Positions 1-13,514 of a DNA stretch of 64,000 nt are shown here, piece after piece. How positions within the stretch are numbered: position 1 is the first letter of the stretch; every line of letters begins with the position of its first letter. Origin of the DNA: Cristatella mucedo (Eukaryota > Bryozoa > Phylactolaemata > Cristatellidae); NCBI GenBank assembly GCA_009760855.2, contig WPIO01000136.1, positions 897,001 to 961,000 on the forward strand. Reading direction: 5' to 3'. The notes beneath the pieces are model-generated. The model searched no databases. It was not told the origin of the DNA and saw only the letters and a list, made by a program, of their open reading frames with translations. The position numbers were made by a program, and so were the translations under genes.

Positions 1-801
1 GTCAGAACACTTTCTTCTTATATCACATTATTGCACCGTACATTAGGCAACTGTTTCCGAACTGGGAAGCTGTCAGACTCAGAAAATCAGAATTAAGAAA
101 AGGGGACTGCTCTAAAGTGTGAATTCACATGCAAACGATAGCATCGGCTGGCATCTGTTGTCGAATAAGGAGCTGTCTTAAACGAGCAGAGAGGGTCAGC
201 AGATGCCAGAGTTACACACGAGGGATGATCCAGGAGGCTGTCAGGTTTGGCTTGTTCGCTTCCTGCATGTGGCCCTAACTGAAGGGAACTACTCTCAACT
301 AAAAAGTATGTGCATACAAAACGCACACTCATGCAAACACACATATAAAGTCAGCCCCCGCAGATTTACAAAATAGATAGGGACAGGAAAGCCGTTTTAA
401 GTCAAATTTTCGTACAAAGTCAAGAATGATGTACGATGCGTTGTGATAAAGGCATAGAGAGGTAAAGGAATTGTATCTACAAATACATAACGAACAAGAA
501 ATGAATAAGAACGAGTAAACAAGATTATATTTACATTACATAATGTAGAGTATTTCTGGGCATACAGAAGCAGGCAGTCGTAGTACTGTACATTGAGTAC
601 GATTGGGCCTCAGTGAACACAATGCACAGCTGTCAGACGTCGTTTCCTCCCTACTGTTTGCTGTGTTGCCAAATCAATTGCCTGCTACCAAATTTTGAAA
701 TTTGTGGGATACATTTTGATTTTGGAGTTTTTGCCGGACCATCGCCGATTTCGTATCGCGCAATTTTCGTTAGACGAACCATCATGAGTGGGGGGGGGCT
801 G

Positions 802-835
<34 letters not shown>

Positions 836-3426
836 CTATATATATATATATATATATATATATAGATATATATATATATATATATATATCCTCCATTAAA
901 ATGGTCGCCAAAATTATATATATATATATATATATAATCTATATATAATCTTTTAATATATATATAACCATATATAATTTTGGCAACCATTTTAATGGAG
1001 GTCCTTAAAATTATACTGTCGTTCTCAGCCGTTGGCTTCGACAGGCTACTTGAGCAAGAGCTGCCGACGATGAGTTCATTATAAAATCTGGGCACTCCTG
1101 CAGCACAAGCCACGTAAACAGCTTGAACACTAAGGACAGTTTGCAGCCATCTCTGTCTTCTTTCCGGGCAGAGCGGGGTAGGCATGCCTAAGCAAGATGA
1201 AAAGCTCTTCAAGTCACTGTGTTCTTATAAGTATTGATACTATGCGTAGAATCACTAACCAATGGACATGCTTCCTTTATAGCATATGCAGAGTCTCTAG
1301 CATGAGATTGAGTTCTCTTGGGGTGCTATACAAATGTCTCGTTAGTATTATTAAATGCCTGTTCCATCGAATGTTTTGCTGCTGCTCAAACCTTGCTAAC
1401 ACGTTTTCCTAGGCAAGCTGTAGGAAACCTTGGACTCGACCGTTTTGTGGGTTAGCTTGCTTAAATAATGGTGATAATGATGAGGATACTAATAATAATT
1501 ATCCCATGTATGGCACTGCAAGAGAACTAAATGTCTTTCTAGGCACTTTACACATGACTAGTGTCACATGACTAGTTTCTAGCAGCTGACTACAGAATTG
1601 GTTGTAGCTTCAACGGTACAAATGAATCATATTATCCAGGAAGCTTCGATGCCAAGAAACAGCTGTTGGTCGGTCATCGGCCGGCTGCCTGCTTGCTTGC
1701 GCGGGGCTTGATACTTCACCACCTGCTACTCACGTGTCAGTGGAGCTAAGTGCCTTTGTCATCGCCGGTTTTACCTTAACAGCTGTTTGCCAGTCTAACC
1801 TGTTTGGGTCAAAGTGGCCAAAGGAACCTCCCTTCTTGCGACCCCCATGATCACCCATCCAATTCATACACATGCCCCCCACTTATCCGGCTTGGTGTCT
1901 GTCCCTTGTGTGCTTCTGTCTGGCTTTTGTCGGATGCCAGCTCTATAGCGTTTTGCCGATGGCTCCCTGTGAGCTTGCTCGGCAGTCTGATGACGTTGAG
2001 CAACACAGCAGCACTTCCTGATCCTGAGGCATGCAGAGCATAGGCTGCTGCAGAGCCGGCCCCACTAGCTTCAAGTGCTGCCTGTCCTCCTGTGAGATAC
2101 TATAGACGACACCTGAAGAAATGATGCATGCTGGTCGCATGCAATTAGAGCTGCATAGTGGGATGATCAAAGAACAGATCGTTTGTAGGGTTCAGCAGTA
2201 TTGCAGCCTGCTTCAACTCTCCAGCTGGAGGACGCAGCTGAGAGTCTGGCACAAAGGAAGCCATCGAAGCTTTTGGGGCAACGGGGAGCCTTCTGGTCTT
2301 CGTTTGCCTGCCCTATGCAGTGCAGCACTTTCGTAATGACAGAAAATTGTAATTTCCAAAGCAAACAAGTGTCTACACACGTATATAAAAAATAAATGCC
2401 GGCTACTTCAGTGGCTGGAGGCCTTCCCAATCGGGTGGTGAACTCGGCAATTGAGCTAAGTAATAACGTGCCAGGTAGTCTTATTCCTAGTACTTACTAG
2501 GGAAATATTAAACCCCATACTTGCATTTGGAGGTCTGAGCAAATGACATACTGTAAGAGGCACAGGGGGGGGGGGAGGAGAGTAGGATGTGTGTCACACC
2601 TGCATCTGTGAAACGTATGAATGGAGATTAGGTTCTCTCGGGGCACTATACAAATGAAATGTATATAGTTTTTTATGGCTTCTTTCCTCCCGCTGCCATT
2701 GCTGCTCTGCTGACCTGCTAGTATCGTGAGGTACTGGGAACCGATCGACACACTTTGTGACCAGGTGGTTGACTCTCGCTTAAAGGATTCCACCGTTTAC
2801 CAGTCGCTCAACTGCAAGGTCGTGTACTTGGGCAAATCTGCTACCCAATGAATAGCTGCTGCAGTGAGTTGGGCCTCCCTGCTGCTGTCTCTAGCTGTTC
2901 AGCAAGATACAACTGTGACACACATATTTCTTTTTGCAATTTTGGAGTGGGCCGAGAAGGCTTGTGGGGGGATGTGCGGTGCGAGTGGTCGAGGCAAGCA
3001 ACGACGAAGGCCGGACTGCTGCGATGGGATCGTAGCAAAGCATCTGGATAGGGCTGCTTTCTTTAGCGATCAGATATGGTTGCTCAAAGGCTGTGGCAGA
3101 CGACATTCTTGGACTGGACTCAGGCTCGGGCTCGGGCTGGATACTTCATTCTGGATACTTTGCACTTGAGTTTGCCTTGAGTGGTGATTTGTCTTCTAAT
3201 GGTGATTGCAGAAACCCTCTGGTCACTGGCTGCCTGATGAGCTCGGTGTGACATTGTTGCTGACCCATCTGTTATAAATGTGTCTTTGCTCAGGGCTATC
3301 GGGCTATCACCCTTTGACACTCCCGTGTGAGTCATCGAGGGGACAGGGAGCATGTAAATCCTTGGGACGATGGGTGGGGTACTCATGATCGCCGGTATCT
3401 TTTTAATAATTTAGATTGATAACTTT
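1..3426. other. Non-coding flank with LINE-tail debris
   Basis: I see no gene here. The open frames are short, overlap on both strands and have no recognisable domain. The stretch holds a TA-rich hairpin (about 800-1000). It also holds three short copies of the 3' terminus of the local LINE family: about 1299-1354 (+), 1486-1556 (-) and 2600-2662 (+). These are recognised by the shared words GTTCTCT and GCTATACAAATG followed by ATT-rich tails. Confidence 0.5.
808..1000. repeat. (TA)n tract with inverted-repeat arms
   Basis: Long TA runs fill 808-889, 916-940 and 955-975. The segment 891-920 is the reverse complement of 971-1000 with one mismatch in 30 bases. Each arm contains the self-complementary core CCATTAAAATGG. 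The whole can fold into a hairpin with an AT-rich loop. It could be a decayed MITE-like element or a microsatellite-driven palindrome; there is no coding content. Confidence 0.75.
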
Positions 3427-3590
3427 GCCGAGCTGGTTTGGCCCAGAGTTTAAGGTGCTTGCCCCGATCAAGGTCTGGCCGAGATCGTGGGCTCAAGCCC
3501 CTTGGCATATGTTAAGCACCTGAATAGAGATTTGAGTTCTCTTAGGGTGCTATTCAAATGAATTATATTTATTTTATTTATTTATATCTG
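3427..3590 (+). mobile_element. tRNA-derived SINE with LINE-like 3' end
   Basis: The 5' part resembles a tRNA: an A-box-like stretch near 3436-3455 and a B-box-like GTGGGCTCAAGCCC near 3489. It is followed by the LINE-type 3' terminus (GTTCTCTTAGGGTGCTATTC) and a TTTA-rich tail. A better preserved copy lies at 52019-52172 on the - strand and shares the same head, body and tail. This architecture, a Pol III head on a LINE 3' end, is typical of SINEs mobilised in trans by a LINE. Confidence 0.75.
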
Positions 3591-5429
3591 CATAGTTCAG
3601 TGTCCTGTTTTGCATATCTGCTCAGGCCTGGTCAAGGGGCAGTAAAAATCCAGGGGGCTGACTAATCTCATCCGAAATAGTGCCAGTGCCAGTAATCGCC
3701 AGTAGATGAGATATGGGCAACGATGGAAAACTGCAAAGCTGGAAGGCTGTAGCTGACAAGGTCCATCTGTTGTCAGCTGCCCGGGGAAGGGGGGGGGGGA
3801 GTTGCAGGGCTGCGATGTACTTCCTGGAACCTTACGGCAGTCAACAAAGGTGCTCTAGCTGCTGCCAATTCTGCAGCCTGATATACCTGTACCTAATCGA
3901 TTTAGCCTGTCGATCGATCAGACGTCATCAACAGGTGGGATCATGCCCCTACCTCCTCGATGGCCTAGAGCAATTACTCGCTGGAATCAATTGGGGGGAG
4001 GTGGGATCTGGGATCAATTGCTGCAGCAGTGAAATCTTAGCCCAACCCCTGCCGGATGGCTGGCTGGCTGGCAGGTGCTGCCTCTCCAGGCACTTGGCAT
4101 TCGGAGCTCCCGGTAAGCATAGTGCTGTTGCCCACAGATGGACCGTGGCTAGCACTGCTCCTAAAAAAAGACTGGGCGAATCAATGTCGGTAAATCCAGG
4201 GGTCCCTTTGTCTCCAAAGCTTGTGCCACATGCTGAGGCTGACTGCTGGTGTTCAGCTGCTAGGCCGGAGCACGGTGGGGGCACAGAGCCGAGAGCTGAT
4301 GCGGCCGATGATTGTCAGCTACACAAGCACTTCGGTGCGTTTTGCTTGGGTGATAAGGCTGTATTGACTCAATCTACGTCAGTTTCCTGATGAAGTATGC
4401 TGAATTAGGGCAATGATAAGACCCCCCACATCTAATGGTTGTGATGCTGGCTTGCACTGAGGGGGGCTCTTTGTCTGCTAGCCGCTGTCATCATATCCTG
4501 CTGCCGTTTTATCCAGCAAGAGAATCTGTCACCGACCACTTTGATCTGCTGCCTTCTCCTGGGCCAAGAGATTGCCATCTTTTTTTTTATGTACAGCTTT
4601 CGAATGAAGTCGTGGCATAGCTGCCTCTGGCCCCTCCGGCTGGCTTTGATTTCTGGAGTTTTTTCTTACCTGCTGGCGTGTGTGCCTTCGAAGTGCTACA
4701 TAATTAGTCGGCTGAATCCAATGCATCCAGATTGATCTGTCCTCCTGCCTAATGGGCAACCTTACTAGAGGAGGCATCAATTAGTGCTCCTCTTTGCCAA
4801 TCGGCTGGCTTCTCCAGCTAATGGTGACGTTACAACCTAATAGTGTTAATTGGGACCTGGCAAAATGCCAAATCGTGCAGGGTAGATCCGAGCTAGTCCG
4901 AACGCCACCCAGAGGCCCTGTTCCATCTTAAGTCCTCCATGCCTCTCCCTCCTTAGCCCCCCCCCCGTGATGTGAGGAGAAATACCCATCCGGATGGCAT
5001 ATGCCGACCGAAGGTCACCTTCGTTTTCTGAGCCTGCCTAGTAGCTAGCTCTGGTAGGAAAGCCGATTTCGGAGCACATTATTGCAAGTGGCACGTGTGT
5101 GGTCTGAAAAGCACCTTGATAGTTCACCCCCAGCCACTAACTAACAGGTGTGGATTTCACAGCTGGAGCAACTGGAAGCCGAATCAACTTACCCCAATAG
5201 CTTGTGCTATGTGTGAACTAGCTAGCCGTTATTGAAACCATAGATTTATCATTCGACAATCCGATCGGAGCTGTTGATGCAGACATGTGTTTATTACTCA
5301 ATAATATGCTCACAACTAGCTGCTTTAATGCCATCTGTTTCTCACAGCATTTGCTCTATCCGTGCAAATTGTCCTCTGTATGCTTATGCATGCTGACACT
5401 GCATTATCACTTTTTACCCGACATTCTTC
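3591..5429. other. No supportable gene
   Basis: A 225-codon frame is open on the + strand (3713-4390), but it has no domain, has a frame of 111 codons on the opposite strand, and has low-complexity G runs. I see no convincing exon, RNA gene or regulatory element in this stretch. Confidence 0.4.
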
Positions 5430-5722
5430 ATTGTCCCTGGGTCTTAACCCAGTGGGTGCCGTTCTCACACTTTACGACCTAGATTGTGGATTTGAGCCCC
5501 TCGGCAGACGATTCTGTATTGCTTACTGCAAGTGGAGCCATAGCAACGTAAGCTCTTCTGCGACATTGTAAGCTAAATGAGGCTGTTGAAACAGCTAACC
5601 TTGACTTTGTACTTTACTTTTATATAATTAATTTCATCTTGTGTGTGCACACACATATGTGAAGAACCTAGAACAAGATTTAAATCTCTTCGGATCCTAT
5701 ACAAATGTCTTATTATTATTAC
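5430..5722 (+). mobile_element. Degraded tRNA-like SINE
   Basis: A B-box-like GTGGATTTGAGCCCC occurs near 5485. At the far end (about 5665-5722) the shared LINE/SINE 3' terminus appears (AAATCTCTTCGGATCCTATA, then CAAATG and an ATT tail). The middle is diverged, so this may be two elements side by side rather than one. Confidence 0.5.
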
Positions 5723-8525
5723 CACCGAAGCCGATACATGCTGAGGAATGTAGTATGTCTTCCGGCTAGTATTTTTCTGTACCTCCGACCTAGAACCAGG
5801 CCCACGGCAGCACCAGCCCACTGCATTTGTTCATGCGGTCCAGGGAGTTGCTCGTTAGTCTTAGTAAGGTGCTTGCACATGCGCACCTAAGTTGAGTTCT
5901 GCAGCAGGCGATCCTTTATTTCTAACTGCTAGAGGGATTGATGGTTGTTTAGGCTGCTTTACTGCTATGTAAATAAGGCCGGTGAATCGTCCGACCTATG
6001 CCTGTTGGGTTCCAGCTGCTGGGTGAGCTGCTCTGAGCTCTCCTCGAATGTGTGCTGTCGGTTCGTTCTCTGCCTTGACCCCTTGGTCATTCACCCCTGA
6101 CCAGTCTTCCTCCTAAGTGTACCGAGATGGTAGCTCAGCTCATTCTTCATCTTCGTGCCACGTAAGCAGCAGTCGCTTGGACTAGTCGGAGAGTGTGAAA
6201 GCTTGCCAAGCGATGCCCGGCCCTGCAACAGACGACCACTGGTTTAGATCTACACCGATCTAGAGCAGCCGATGCAAGATCGCTGGAGATCACCGGCTGG
6301 GGGGCATGGGCACCCCCCCAGCCACTCTAGTCGAGGCTGTCGGCCACGAGCCTCAGAGACCTTGCTGACTTGACGACAGCCCGACGAGTTCTGTGCAGCA
6401 CCACTTTTGTACCGGCAGTCATCTTTTTCTGCATTATTTCTCTTCGTCTTGTTGGAACTGGCATGCTAAAAAGGGAAGTTTGATACTGCTGAACCAACGG
6501 ATGGGCGCCAGCAGGCACCGAAAGGCTATTTGTCTTCGGAACGACGATCGAAATCTTCGAGGGCAAGCAAGGGACGCCTGCCTGCCATCATTTTACTGAA
6601 GACCTTCGAGGTCCGAGGATCGATGATCGAGCCAGTGCTGGCTGGAGCAGCAGAGTGATTAGTGGCCACGAGGGCTGGTATTTGGACATTTCGCTTCTTC
6701 CTTTGTTGTTGTTGTTCAGAGGATTGTTCTTAGTCTCCTGCCTAACCATCACAGGTAGGCAGATTCTGTCTGGTTACGAAAGTACTGAAAAAGAGTTTGA
6801 CCTGGCTGCCAACAGCCGCAGTTCATCATCAGCTGGTGGTGGGAGAGGGGGCAGGGTTGCATGCACTGTAGAACTCTGGCCGGGTTTGTATGGCTGCAGC
6901 TTCCTAGACCACCTAAGAACGAGCTGATCTCAATAGCAGGCTGATTCGACGGTTGCAGTGTGCACTGCAAATATGCTGCCGTGCTGTGGCACCCCCAACG
7001 ATGCGGTCGATTCGAACACTTGTATTGTGTCAATTCAGGTGGCCCAGCGGATTGTTTGCTTTTGCCTCAAAAGCCGACTTCGTGCCAGTTTCGCCCCGGC
7101 AATTTGCTGCTTGTGCATTTCCTTTCAATTATTTCCCAGACAGAACTTCCTGATTGTCACCACGCGGCTCAGGCAGGCGTGCAGCCTCAGTGCCTGAGCT
7201 GCTGCACAGCCCAGGGTAGGGGTCCAGGCGCTACAGCTCAGACTCCATGTCCCGTGCACCTGCTGCTGCTATTTATGTCGACTCTGCAGACCGTTTTGCT
7301 CGACTAATACACAGTCGTTTATGCATAGAGCCAGGTCAGTTTTTGCTATGGGCACAGTGCCACTAACAGGCTGTTCAACGTTGCCTGCTGCTTGTGGGGA
7401 GAACTTTTTCAATTTGGCCCTTCCCTCCCTTGTGGTGAGTTTAAAAGTTTCTTGTACCTGACCACTGCCTTTCGTTGTCTTTTCAGCCGTTATACAAGGA
7501 CCGCCTGCCACCCTTGGTACATGGCCAACAATACAGGTATGCTGGAAGAGGTTGCCTGTCTGTTTTCGGTGCGGCAGTAGAGAATCGCAGCTGGCTCGTT
7601 CGAAGTCGGGCAAGGTTCAAGGCAGTGCCAAGCCAACGATGTGGGGGGGGGGAGAAGTTGCCATCGCCTGCGCTCTTACACGATCGAGTAGCTTCGGTTC
7701 CGGTGCCGTGCAGGCATGCAGTCACGGCTCACTCTGACACACGGCAGGCTCCGAGAGCAAATGCGCAGCAGTGCTTCGGCAGCGGGGAGTCCGCCCGGGG
7801 CTGCCTGAGGTTACCGGGTCTACTACCGGTGGCAGCGCAGTGCATGCCACGTTGAGCAAAGAGAAGCTGGCTCTCTCTGGCCAATTCTGGCCAGCTGCTC
7901 CGAGTGGCCCGACGACAAGCCTTCCCGATGCTGCTTGTGTCCTTCCGCCGAGCTGCACGGCTGGGTGGCGAGTGCACTAAGTGCATAGCGCGTACTTTGT
8001 TGTGTGAGCACATGGTTTGTTGTGCAAGCGTGCACGTGTGACATCTTTCATGCCTCCTTTCGTGCCAGCTGGCAGAATTGGCTATGCACAGTAGGTTTTT
8101 GGCTTCGCTTGAGTCATCGTGATGACCAGGCTGCTTTGCCTGCTGCTGGACTATCGTAGCAGCTGCTTGACCCCACCCCATTCTCTCTCTGATTGTTCAG
8201 CTGTTCCTTTGTGACAGCTTCCCAGCAGCAGCAGCACAGCTGCTAAGCTATGCCACTCTGCCGAGGTGTGGGTGTGTCCCCCAACCCTCAAGGCAGCAGT
8301 GCACGTAACTCAAGCAGCAGCAGTGCAACATCGAGTGCTGAGTGCATGATCCTTGCAATCGCTCTTCTTCTTAGGGGCAGAATGCAGTCGAATCGGCAGT
8401 GGTGGCCTTGCGCTGACATCATCAGCGCTTCCTATTCGTGTCACCTACCTGGTGGTGCTTGTTGGTTCCAATTTTTGATATCCCATATCGCCATTACTAG
8501 CTCAGTTATCCAAAACCTCACTGAG
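5723..8525. other. No supportable gene
   Basis: Several overlapping open frames of 60-150 codons occur on both strands, none with a recognisable domain. A stretch at 7364-7431 is flanked by AG and GTGAGT and is open, but it is too short and unspecific to call an exon. This area could hold 5' exons of the prominin gene, but I cannot show it. Confidence 0.4.
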
Positions 8526-11140
8526 GTCACACCCCGACCGTCACACCCCGACCGTCACACCCCGACCGTCACACCCCGACCGTCACACCCCGACCGTCAC
8601 ACCCCGACCGTCACACCCCGACCGTCACACCCCGACCGTCACACCCCGACCGTCACACCCCGACCGTCACACACCCGACCACCCCACACCCCGACCGTCA
8701 CACCCCGACCGTCGTCACCCGACCGTCACACCCCGACCGTCACACCCCGACCGTCACACCCCGACCGTCACACCCCGACCGTCACACCCCGACCGTCACA
8801 CCCCGACCGTCACACCCCGACCGTCACACCCCGACCGTCACACCCCGACCGTCACACCCCGACCGTCACACACCCCGACCCTCACACCCGACCGTCACAC
8901 CCCGACCGTCACACCCCGACCGTCACACCCCGACCGTCACACCCCGACCGTCACACCCCGACCGTCACACCCCGACCGTCACACCCCGACCCCGACCGTC
9001 ACACCCCGACCGTCACACCCCGACCGTCACACCCCGACCGTCACACCCCCGACCGTCACACCCCGACCGTCACACCCCGACCGTCACACCACGACGGTCA
9101 CACCCCGACCCCGACCCCGACCGTCACACCCCCGACGTCACACCCAGACCGTCACACCCAGACCGTCACACCCAGACCGTCACACCCAGACCGTCACACC
9201 CAGACCGTCACACCCAGACCGTCACACCCAGACCGTCACACCCAGACCGTCACACCCAGACCGTCACACCCCGACCGTCACACCCAGACCGTCACACCCA
9301 GACCGTCACACCCAGACCGTCACACCCCGACCGTCACACCCCGACCGTCACACCCCGACCGTCACACCCCGACCGTCACACCCCGACCGTCACACCCCGA
9401 CCGTCACACCCCGACCGTCACACCCCGACCGTCACACCCCGACCGTCACACCCCGACCGTCACACCCCGACCGTCACACCCCGACCGTCACACCCCGACC
9501 GTCACACCCCGACCGTCACACCCAGACCGTCACACCCAGACCGTCACACCCAGACCGTCACACCCAGACCGTCACACACCCCCCCCCTCACACCCCGACC
9601 GTCACACCCCGACCGTCACACCCAGACCGTCACACCCAGACCGTCACACCCAGACCGTCACACCCAGACCGTCACCCAGACCGTCACGACCAGACCGTCA
9701 CACCCAGACCGTCACACCCTGACCGTCACACCCAGACCGTCACACCCAGACCGTCACACCCAGACCGTCACACCCCCCCACCCAGACCGTCACACCCAGA
9801 CCGTCACACCCAGACCGTCACACCCAGACCGTCACACCCAGACCGTCACACCCAGACCGTCACACCCAGACCGTCACACCCAGACCGTCACACCCAGACC
9901 GTCACACCCAGACCGTCACACCCAGACCGTCACACCCAGACCGTCACACCCAGACCGTCACACCCAGACCGTCACACCCAGACCGTCACACCCAGACCGT
10001 CACACCCAGACCGTCACACCCAGACCGTCACACCCAGACCGTCACACCCAGACCGTCACACAGACCCACCCAGACCGTCACACCCAGACCGTCACACCCA
10101 GACCGTCACCAGACCGTCACACACCCCGACCGTCGCACCCCGACCTACCCCGACCGTCACACCCCGACCGTCACACCCCGACCGTCACACCCCGACCGTC
10201 ACACCCCGACCGTCACACCCCGACCGTCACACCCCGACCGTCACACCCAGACCGTCACACCCAGACCGTCACACCCAGACCGTCACACCCAGTCACACAC
10301 CCCGACCGTCACACACCCAGACCGTCACACCCAGACCGTCACACCCAGACCGTCACACCCAGACCGTCACACCCAGACCGTCACACCCAGACCGTCACAC
10401 CCAGACCGTCACACCCAGACCGTCACACCCAGACCGTCACACCCAGACCGTCACACCCAGACCGTCACACCGACCGTCACACCCAGACCGTCACACCCAG
10501 ACCGTCACACCCAGACCGTCACACCCAGACCGTCACACCCAGACCGTCACACCCAGACCGTCACACCCAGACCGTCACACCCAGACCGTCACACCCAGAC
10601 CGTCACACCCAGACCGTCACACCCAGACCGTCACACCCAGACCGTCACACCCAGACCGTCACACCCAGACCGTCACACCCAGACCGTCACACCCACCCCG
10701 CCACACCCAGACCGTCACCCCCAGACCGTCACACCCAGACCGTCACACCCAGACCGTCACACCCAGACCGTCACACCCAGACCGTCACACCCAGACCGTC
10801 ACACCCAGACCGTCACACCCAGACCGTCACACCCAGACCGTCACACCCAGACCGTCACACCCAGACCGTCACACCCAGACCGTCACACCCAGACCGTCAC
10901 ACCCAGACCGTCACACCCAGACCCAGACCGTCACACCCAGACCGTCACACCCAGACCGTCACACCCAGACCGTCACACCCAGACCGTCACACCCAGACCG
11001 TCACACCCAGACCGTCACACCCAGACCGTCACACCCAGACCCGTCACACCCAGACCGGCACACCCAGACCGTCACACCCAGACCGTCACACCCAGACCGT
11101 CACACCCAGACCGTCACACCCAGACCGTCACACCCAGACA
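8526..11140. repeat. 2.6 kb minisatellite, 14-bp unit
   Basis: About 187 head-to-tail copies of a 14-bp unit, in two main variants: GTCACACCCCGACC and GTCACACCCAGACC. The variants come in blocks: mostly C-type to about 9125, A-type to about 9260, mixed to about 9600, mostly A-type to about 10110, C-type at about 10125-10240, then A-type to the end. Occasional short or long units interrupt the array. The unit lacks stop codons in some frames, so a 490-codon open frame runs across the left part (TPRPSHPDRH-like); this is a by-product of the repeat, not a gene. Confidence 0.97.
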
Positions 11141-11628
11141 GTGATGCCCATCGTTGCAGCTTCGGTTTTGACATGGCTTGCCTTGGTGAATGGCCACAGC
11201 ATCGGTTGTCAGTTCTTGCAGGCCGCGGAGGCTCGAAGCTACCACTTTCATGTCGACCCCACAGCTCTTGTAGTTGCCACTTTTACCAGAATGCCGGCTT
11301 CTGCTAGCAGAATTATAAAAACGTCCAACTTCATATGCTGGCCTGCTTCCGGTTGGCAGGTGCAAGTCCATATGTGCGTATTCGTGCACATTAAAGGGGC
11401 GACACAGGCAATGTGTGCATTTGATGTCAGTCAGCTTTGATTATCTCTGCCTTTGAGGCATTATTGACCAGGAATTGCAGCAAATGCATGTTATGAATGC
11501 TGCACACCTGAAAACTGGCTCACTGCTTTAGGTCCATCCCAGGAAAGTACCTAGGTAAACAAATATTAGCTGTTTTAATAGTCTTATTTGGATAGCAGCT
11601 CAAGAGCCTTAACGGCTATCATCACCAC

Positions 11629-11740
11629 TTGCAGTTGGCAATAAAGGATCGCCCATTGCTCGATTTGAACCCACAACCCCGGTCTGTAAGAGCAAATACC
11701 ATACCTCCTGGGCAAGCTTGCCGGATCAAAGCCAGGCTAA
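11629..11740 (-). mobile_element. tRNA-like SINE, second family
   Basis: Read on the - strand it has a B-box-like GTGGGTTCAAATC and then a body ending in GATCCTTTATTGCCAACTGC. The same body motif (CAATAAAGGATCG or close) recurs next to tRNA-like B boxes near 36862-36960, 43000-43065 and 63010-63140. It differs from the LINE-tailed SINE at 3427 and 52019. Confidence 0.6.
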
Positions 11741-12944
11741 TGCAGGCTGTGCCACTGGTGCAGGCTAGTGATGTAAGAGCTGACATTTCTTCCCTTGGTC
11801 GTTGGTGTGCTGTTGATCTCTTTTCATGATAATGCTTTATTTTTTGCTAGCATCCCACGTTCAGCCTCCTTTTAATAGCTGCACTCTTTTTCTACTAAAC
11901 TGGAGCAGAACCATGTTTCCCTGGTCAAGAATTTTTGCATATCAAGCGCCCCTTCGTGCACGAGTTGCCGGGTCGTGTTGCAGTTGCTGGATGCTTCTGA
12001 CGCCAGATTTGACAGGAAGAGGGGCTGTTTCTGACGTGTAGCGTCACTGCCAACACGATTGGTGTCGGTCTGTCGGAGCTGGAAGCAGGAAGAGCTGGGT
12101 AGCTCGGCAGCAGCATTGCCAACGAGACTCAGCTACCGAGCAGCTCCGCGGCTTTCCATTTTTTTCTAATCCTGTTCCTTAGCGTTATCATTTTGTAATG
12201 TTTCCTTTGTGCTTGGAAATCTCCAAAACGTTTTTGATGTTTTTCTTTTGAAATGTACCCTAAACAAATATTCGATTGTTTGACCAATCTTCTCAGTATT
12301 TTCTTGACGTTACCTTTAGTCCTTGACTTATTTTTTTTAGCAAAAGCTTCCTCTCGGCTGGCCTTTTAGTAGAAATGCATGCACACTCTCTGGACCAAAG
12401 AAGGTTTGAGGTCTCTCCGATACTATCTTTAACATTAGTCTCTTTATTTGCTGGGAAAGAAATAAGCCCTCACTCCCCACATGTCTCCTCGAGCAGGCAG
12501 CTGATACCCTTCAAAACCTTCCCGAGTACAGACCGCATGCCATATTTATAGTTAAGGTCATGCGGTTGCAATATGTATCTGTAATTGGAAAGAACAAGCC
12601 TCGGAGCTTCTTATGTGTAAATGTTGAGTAAATGCAGAGAAATTTGGCCCAACAATTGAATAATTGTCCAGATCTTTCAAAAAGACAAGCTTGTTATAGA
12701 TTAGATTTAAGGGTTTAGCGATTTCTGCATAAAAAGAAAGGCAAAAACGACTAGATAAACCATAGCTAACCCAGATGTAAACTGGAAGCAACATATCTAA
12801 AAAAAAATGTTACCGATCTCTGCACCATATTTTATTTGTGTCCCAACTTGTTGAACTTTGGTGCGCCGAGATATACATGTTGGCACTTGTTGAGGTACAT
12901 GGTTATGACCTTTAACCCGCTTCATTGACAATGTAACGTTGGGG
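11741..12944. other. No supportable gene
   Basis: AT-rich non-coding sequence with scattered short frames. I recognise no exon, RNA gene or repeat apart from the start of the inverted repeat described at 12945. Confidence 0.4.
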
Positions 12945-13510
12945 CTTGTATATTCCATAACTCGGCCAATGCTTGATGGATCAACGTGATATTTCGAATT
13001 AATGTTCAGCTTTGCTTGTAGGAGGGACAAGACCTGCATTCTTTTATGCAAAGGCAAGACCCACTAGATTTATGTGTAGGCTGGACCAGACTCACCATTG
13101 CTGAAAAATTATAATGCAAAATCTTAGCACTTAGTTGACAAGAACTAGGCAGTTACTCATCGAGTAGAATTAAGACATAGTTTCGTCGTTGGTGACGGTC
13201 GGGAGGGAGCTTTGGCAATAGGAGGTGGTACAGGTCGCTGGTCTGTAGGGGGGGGGGGGCAAATGCCCTTTGCCCCCTCTGGCTCAGCCACTGACTTCAG
13301 GAGTTAATTTCGGCTGGATGCGTTTTGCTATACATGTCCATGACTACAAGCGATCCAGTTCAAGGACGTTTGATGAAATACACAGCTAAACAAATCTAAC
13401 CGAAATCGGAAATGAAGTCCTGCAGTTATTTTCAACCAAAGCTGAATGTACATTTCATATTTCGTGTTGACCCATCAAGTATTGGCCGAGTTATGAATTT
13501 TACAATGCGA
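12945..13510. repeat. Diverged inverted repeat of an unknown element
   Basis: The - strand at about 12945-13045 and the + strand at about 13412-13510 share a conserved segment. Both translate to VDPSSIGRVM, preceded by related sequence (AKLNI.. against PKLNV..). The arms are too diverged to be a recent duplication. They look like two copies of an interspersed repeat in opposite orientation. A G-run (13248-13258) lies between them. Confidence 0.55.
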
Positions 13511-13514
13511 AAGG

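Noticed and set aside
3713-4390. 225-codon open frame
   Set aside because: No recognisable domain, a long frame on the opposite strand and G-run low complexity. Not enough to call a gene.
8250-9722. 490-codon open frame (TPRPSHPDRH repeats)
   Set aside because: It is a read-through of the 14-bp minisatellite in a frame lacking stops. It has no non-repetitive domain, and the array's indels shift the frame.
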